The position numbers and the translations under genes are program-made. DNA of 64,000 nt, taken from contig OZ026525.1 of assembly GCA_964019695.1 (NCBI GenBank), forward strand, positions 66,434,253-66,498,252. Reading direction: 5' to 3'. This DNA is from Loripinus fragilis. Lineage: Eukaryota > Mollusca > Bivalvia > Lucinida > Lucinidae. The notes beneath the pieces are model-generated. The model had not been told where the DNA came from. It was given only the letters and a program-made list of their open reading frames with translations, and ran no database searches. Of the stretch, positions 59,256 to 64,000 are shown piece by piece (within the stretch, counting starts at the first letter, position 1; each line of letters starts with the position of its first letter).

Positions 59256-60244
59256 ATACAGCTGCTTTCCAAATTCCATATCAGGATCAAAAGCGATATA
59301 GAACTCCAATATGAATCACGCGTGGATATTTTAAAGAGCTATTGCAAGGTGCGTTATCTTGTTGAATACTTGGGGTATAGTGCATTCATATTGAAGTTTT
59401 ATATCGATTCTGATATTATCCTGATATGCCTTACTGGTGATTGTTTTAATAACAAGCTTAAGTTGAGAGACCCCTTTAAAAGTTACGAGATAGTCCCCTC
59501 AATACGACTCCAGTGGATTTTTACCCATCCATCAATGTAAATGTGCATGTGGATAAATTTGTTCGTGTTTCAGACGCTAGATGGGAATAGGTTTGCAAAA
59601 GAAATAGGTTTAGAGTGTGGATTCATCTGGAAAGATGACATTTTCCCAATTTTATTACAATTTCGAACCCTCTTGGCCCATTTACCTGTTTGGCAGTACT
59701 GTACTTTCCTTTTGGCCTTTCTCCTAATTATTGGGCTCTTACTATGTAGCATCAGATTTGAACACCCAAATTGCACTTAAAATATCTTTTAAAAGTAATT
59801 ATGTATAATTATTTAATTTGTGCAACCTTCTAGTGCACATACACCATAGTAAAACAAGTGATACATTGTTGATACTTTCGATAACTTCAATTCTAAAAGT
59901 ATTTTCACGAATGCACCGTATACATGACTTTATAGATTCCCTCCACAGTTTTCTTTGCTGCTCTCCTTAATATCTCATAATTCGAAATAGAGTTTCGATA
60001 AGCAACTTTGATTTGCTAAAAAAATGATCAACTTTTTTAGAAGTTAAAACTTGGTACAAAACATCTGCAAAAACGAGCCAAATTTTTACTTACTATAACT
60101 AGATATGTCGTGCATACAGAAGCAGAAATAAATCATATCTCAAACAAAGTACAAGTTTATTACAAACACTCAAACAAGTATAGGGTATGTAAATAATTAT
60201 GACAAAAATCGCTATCTATAAAAATTTTGGAAAGCAGCTGTATA
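59256..60244. mobile_element. ~0.99-kb TIR element, TA-flanked
   Basis: 'tatacagctgctttccaaa' (59256) and its inverse 'tttggaaagcagctgtata' (to 60244) form ~19-bp terminal repeats with TA at the outer edge, as in Tc1/mariner-type elements. Two consecutive plus-strand frames (59322-59540 and 59541-59780) are in the same phase, separated by one stop. The second ends in a hydrophobic stretch. Neither resembles a transposase. Confidence 0.8.
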
Positions 60245-60246
60245 CT

Positions 60247-61284
60247 TAAGGACTTTGAAAACGCATCACCCAAATTTAATCCTTTATTTCACAAACCCTG
60301 AGAATGTCAGCGAGATAATTTTTATTGCATATCATAACCTGACCAGCTTGTAGCGTGTCCTAGAAAATTCATGGTTGTAAATTTACTTTAAGTTATTGAA
60401 AAAGTATCCGTTTTAAGACAGGGGTGGTCGATTTTGAAGGACACAAATTCAACTGCAAGTTAACACGCGTTAGTTTTGTTTCATGACTCAACGGATTTGC
60501 GTCATTTGCTTCTTTCACGATTGCATATTCATCATTGAACGATTAGAAATGAACTGACAGTTCGGTATGCTCAAAATTACAACCCTTTAAAAATACCGAC
60601 ATACCCCACCCACCCTGTTAACTATGGTCTAGTAATAAAATTCAACGTCTTGGGCCTTTCAAAGTTTCGATTTTTTACGTCCAGTTTTATTGGAAAAGGC
60701 AAAGGGCATACACAAATGACAGATCATGCATAACTTAAGCTTGTTTGACGTGTCTTTTGTATTGTGCAAGTGACGTTAACGTAATATTTTAAGACGTTCT
60801 CGATCACATGATAGCAGATCTCCCGCCATGATTTACATCAAAACGTCTTCCCCACATGACTGTCAGTGTATATAGTCAATATCAGTAATGAAAGCGTGCA
60901 TAAAGGTAACTTATGGAGATGTTTCCAAAAAAAAAAGAAGCTATAAATTGATGTTCCAATTTGACGTTTTTTCGAAATATTGAAGTTTTCAATTACTTTT
61001 AATTAGAAAAAGTCTATAAACTCTTTTGCTGATATGGTATCATACATGTCACAGTTTAAACATAAAAATAATCAAAAAGCTTATTTTGACTGTGCAGAAT
61101 TATGCTGGATGCTGTATGTACCCATGTGACGTCATCAGCAGCGTCGCGTGATAGTGCAGTCAAATTAATGACTGATTCATACCGATTCTGGATTGCACAT
61201 TAAAAGCTGCGAGTAACTTTTCAATCGCATAATGGTTTGGAAGAAAAGTGATAAAATATGGTAATGCGTTTTCAAAGTCCTCTA
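60247..61284. mobile_element. ~1.04-kb TIR element adjacent to the previous one
   Basis: 'aggactttgaaaacgcat' at 60249 is inverted at 61264-61281 ('atgcgttttcaaagtcct'). TA-type dinucleotides lie at or near both edges. No transposase frame inside. Confidence 0.8.
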
Positions 61285-61289
61285 GTATT

Positions 61290-62025
61290 TGTTGTAACAT
61301 GGTATAAGGTACATTTTTTTCTCAGCAGAACTCATACTGCCAGCATTTCTTTTTTCTCCCTCATTCGCTGGAGGCCTTGAAAGAAATTTGACCAAAACAA
61401 TTAGTTACGTATGTTCATGCTCAGCTGAATTTGCAAGTAGATTTTATCAAGGCCAGAGCATAAAAATATGTTCTTATGGTTTGTCGTTTTTATTTTATCT
61501 TGGAATAATCAGCTAGTATGTAGCCTTTTAGGGTTCTGCAGAAAGCTTAAGTAGGCATCGAGATTAGGACCAGACATGGTCTACTCTTGATAAAGATTTA
61601 GGAATTGGAAAAGTTTGCAATCATTTTATGGGATAAAAATTGACATAAATCATACTTCATTTTGCTGTGCCTCGTATCTCATATTTCCAAAGGTGTGAAC
61701 AATTTTTTATTAGACCTTTGAAGATAGCTTGCTCATGTGAAGATTACCCTCTAAATATCTACCTGTATAAATATATGTCAGCGAGCTGGATCAAGATTAT
61801 GACACAAAAATGCATTTTCTTTTGGAATGGCTAAATACATGTTTTTCATCCAATAGCGAGTTGCCAGTTTTATTTCAATAACAACAAAATCACAAAGAAT
61901 TACATAGCATGCAAAGAGTTAAGCATCATTCTTTTTTAGAGACTACAGAAAGTTGTGTACAACTCATTTCAGCGGAACTCCTCAGATAGCCTTTGGTGAG
62001 GAAAAATTCTTAACGTAAGTAAGGC
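61290..62025. other. No recognisable feature
   Basis: No frame, repeat or RNA gene supported. Confidence 0.35.
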
Positions 62026-62442
62026 GCAAAGATCAGGAATCGATACAATCAAGTACCACACCTGACCCAGGATACCAATGGGAAAGTGACAAACTCACAA
62101 GTTAAACACCACAAACGAAAGCCAAGAGGTCAGCCCTTTCCCAGCAGGTGACCACAAAGCACATATAAACAGACGCGCACAAAGACATAGCAAACACAAC
62201 ACAGAACAAAAACATAAACGATCCACAAAAGAAGTACCGCCTTGGAACGGTCAGTAAAATATTTTACTGGAGGGCTAAAACCGGTTTAACGTCTAAAACC
62301 TCACCCTTAATTCAGATGTGGATCAAGACACATAGATAATTGGTTTGCAAGAAAGACCCCTAACTTATAAATGTTCATCTCCTAAAACATATAAATCAAG
62401 ATATAACAAGGAAATAAAGCAAAGATAAGGACTCAACAGATA
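62026..62442 (-). mobile_element. PLE 3' end fragment, reverse orientation
   Basis: Reverse complement of the 4860-5275 type sequence, from 'gcgcaaagatcaggaatcga' to 'ataaggactcaacag'. It is cut at nearly the same internal point as the 21588 fragment ('actgttgagtcctta'). Confidence 0.85.
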
Positions 62443-63105
62443 CGGACTTGACGCTTCAATAGTTATTTTGTCGCCTGCGAAACATGTTCGACACATCGGG
62501 ATCATGACTCCGACAGCGTCAACCGCGTTGTCACTCTTTTGGTTTCAGATCGATAACTCTTAAGGGGATAAATAAATTTCATTTAAACTTTACAGAAGTG
62601 TCGAGCATCATTAAATACAGACCAAGTTCTAAGTAGGGGGTAAGCACAATCTTTTGACTGAGTTATAGCCTCTTTTTCCGATCAATAACTTTTGAAGGGG
62701 TGCAACAGTTTCATTCAATTTTTACAGAAGGATAGCATTCATAAAACACAGGTCAAATTCGAATTTAGAGGTAATTCACAAACATTTGATTGCGTAATGG
62801 CCCTTTTTTACTTAGGTTTAGGCTAATGCAATAGCTACAATTTGGCTTTTTTGTGAAATAATTTTCTCCAAACTATTATATCTGACAACTTCTCACTATG
62901 GGCCATGATTAACCAGTGCCTGTAGATAAGCATGACAGTGATACAAATTTTACCCAAATCCCCCTGACCCCTTCCAAAAGTTAACTATATATTTCGCAAT
63001 AACTCAATCAGTTGTCAATATTTTTACTGAAATTTTGCATGCAGACAGAGGTACAATAAACATTAAATGTGATTTAAGATCGAAGTCCTGGGTCCGACCC
63101 CCTTG
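62443..63105. other. No recognisable feature
   Basis: Weak similarity between sub-blocks ('cgataacttttgaaggggtg' and 'cgataactcttaagggg') hints at an old repeat. No coding signal. Confidence 0.35.
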
Positions 63106-63109
63106 GTGG

Positions 63110-63850
63110 ACTTAGGGGGTGGGGGTCAAAATTCAACCTTTTAGAACATGGTCATGCTGCATGTCAAATTAAAGTGAATCACGAACTACAGCAACATGGT
63201 AGCAAATAGTTTGCCCGCAGACCACCCTACAACCCTAGGGGATGGTCAAAAATCAACTTTTTCAGAACATATTCATGTTGCATATCAAATGTAAGGGAAT
63301 CACGAATGCAGCAACATGGTAACACATATTTTGCCGGCAGCCCCCTCCAACCCCGGGGATGAGGTCAGTAGGTCAAAATTCAACTTTTTCAGAATATGCT
63401 CATGTTGCATAAGAAATTAAAGGGAATGACAAAATGCAGCAACATGGTAGTAAACAATCTGCTCACAGACACGCCCTCCCCCATAGGGGATGGGGTCGAA
63501 ATTCAACTTTTTAGAACATGGTCATGTTGCATGTCAAATTAAAGTGAATCACGAACTACAGCAACATGGTACATGTAGCAAATATTTTGCCCGCAGACCA
63601 TCCTCTCTCACTCTACGACGCTAGGAGATGGCTAAAAATCATTTTATTTTACTTCAGAACATGGTCATGTTGCATATCAAAAAGGCAATCACGAATGCAG
63701 CAACATGGTAGCATATATTTTCAGCAGACCCCCCCCCCCCCCAACCTGGAGATGAAGACAAAAGGTCAAAATTCAACCTTTTCAGAACATGGTCATGTCG
63801 CATATCAAATTAAAGGAAATCACAAATGCGGAAATATGGTAAAGTTGCTC
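63110..63850. repeat. Tandem repeat, six units of 121-135 bp
   Basis: 'ggtcaaaattcaactttt' or a variant starts units at 63123, 63244, 63372, 63493, 63628 and 63763. Each unit continues 'agaacatggtcatgttgca', 'tcaaattaaagtgaatcac', 'gcagcaacatggta' and a G/C-rich end. Unit length varies mainly in C and G runs. The open frame at 63566-63871 is a repeat artefact. Confidence 0.9.
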
Positions 63851-64000
63851 CATATAGTAATTTACTCATAGCTTAAGAAAATCACAAATCAAACCGTAAA
63901 GTTGGTTCCACCTAAAGATTGGCATAAGGTAAAGTTTTATGTCAGTGCTCAGTCGGATTCTAAAGAGTGTTTGATATAGGTGTTGATGATAGATTTTTGT

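Noticed and set aside
59541..59780. Possible last exon: AG-acceptor-like 'gtttcag' at 59572 and a C-terminal hydrophobic helix
   Set aside because: Lies within a TIR element and the upstream stop would need a ~37-bp intron, too short to be credible.
63110..63850. CRISPR-like array
   Set aside because: Units are ~125 bp with drifting length and no constant repeat/variable spacer pattern, in a eukaryotic context.

Overview
The window looks like animal nuclear DNA, most likely a bivalve mollusc. It is AT-rich and gene-poor, and it is dominated by interspersed repeats: Penelope-like retroelement (PLE) copies, tRNA-derived SINEs, foldback/TIR elements, a dispersed repeat starting 'agctcacatgagccgaagg' that resembles a repeat known from bivalve genomes, and microsatellites. 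The species cannot be named. I see no bacterial-type operons, no rRNA, no CRISPR array and no long conserved multi-exon gene. The bivalve assignment is inference from repeat types.

The only host-like coding signal is a small family of secreted cysteine-rich peptides with an acidic tail. Four terminal exons occur at 8356-8540 (+), 24581-24780 (-), 28881-29107 (-) and 58437-58627 (-). Each starts at an AG acceptor in the same phase (two bases complete a split codon), carries the same order of eight cysteines, and ends in an Asp-rich tail. For the 28.9 kb exon a convincing first exon lies at 31629-31680 (-). It encodes a 17-residue signal peptide and ends in a GT donor in the matching phase, giving a 92-residue two-exon gene. 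The same first exon is phase-compatible with the 24.6 kb exon, so alternative terminal exons are possible.

Layout. 1-420: block duplicated at 53.78-54.13 kb. 0.9-1.1 kb: small TA-flanked TIR element. 2.3-2.75 kb: repeat R1 plus a ~103-bp tandem duplication. 3.3-5.3 kb: best PLE copy with an open RT reading frame. 5.3-6.9 kb: repeat R2 copies around a ~720-bp palindrome. 7.3-8.1 kb: decayed PLE. 8.3-8.5 kb: first Cys-rich exon. 8.6-13.1 kb: SINEs and CA microsatellites; the SINE at 12784-13102 has a perfect 13-bp target-site duplication. 13.2-19.0 kb: non-coding block related to 36.3-40.3 kb by an old duplication, interrupted by a 2.86-kb TIR element. 20.5-22.9 kb: R1 and PLE 3' ends. 22.9-24.8 kb: segment duplicated at 55.0-58.7 kb, each copy carrying a Cys-rich exon. 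24.8-28.0 kb: AT microsatellite, degenerate tandem repeat and a PLE with a head-to-tail junction. 28.5-31.7 kb: palindromic element and the two-exon gene. 32.2-34.0 kb: ~1.7-kb inverted repeat. 34.0-53.7 kb: R1 copies, SINE relatives and much sequence where I see no feature. 59.25-61.28 kb: two TIR elements almost end to end. 62.0-62.4 kb: reversed PLE 3' end. 63.1-63.85 kb: ~125-bp tandem repeat.

The landscape appears to have been shaped by segmental duplication plus repeated insertion. The duplications copied the Cys-rich exons; the repeats sit in their introns and in one case appear to supply the C-terminus and stop codon.
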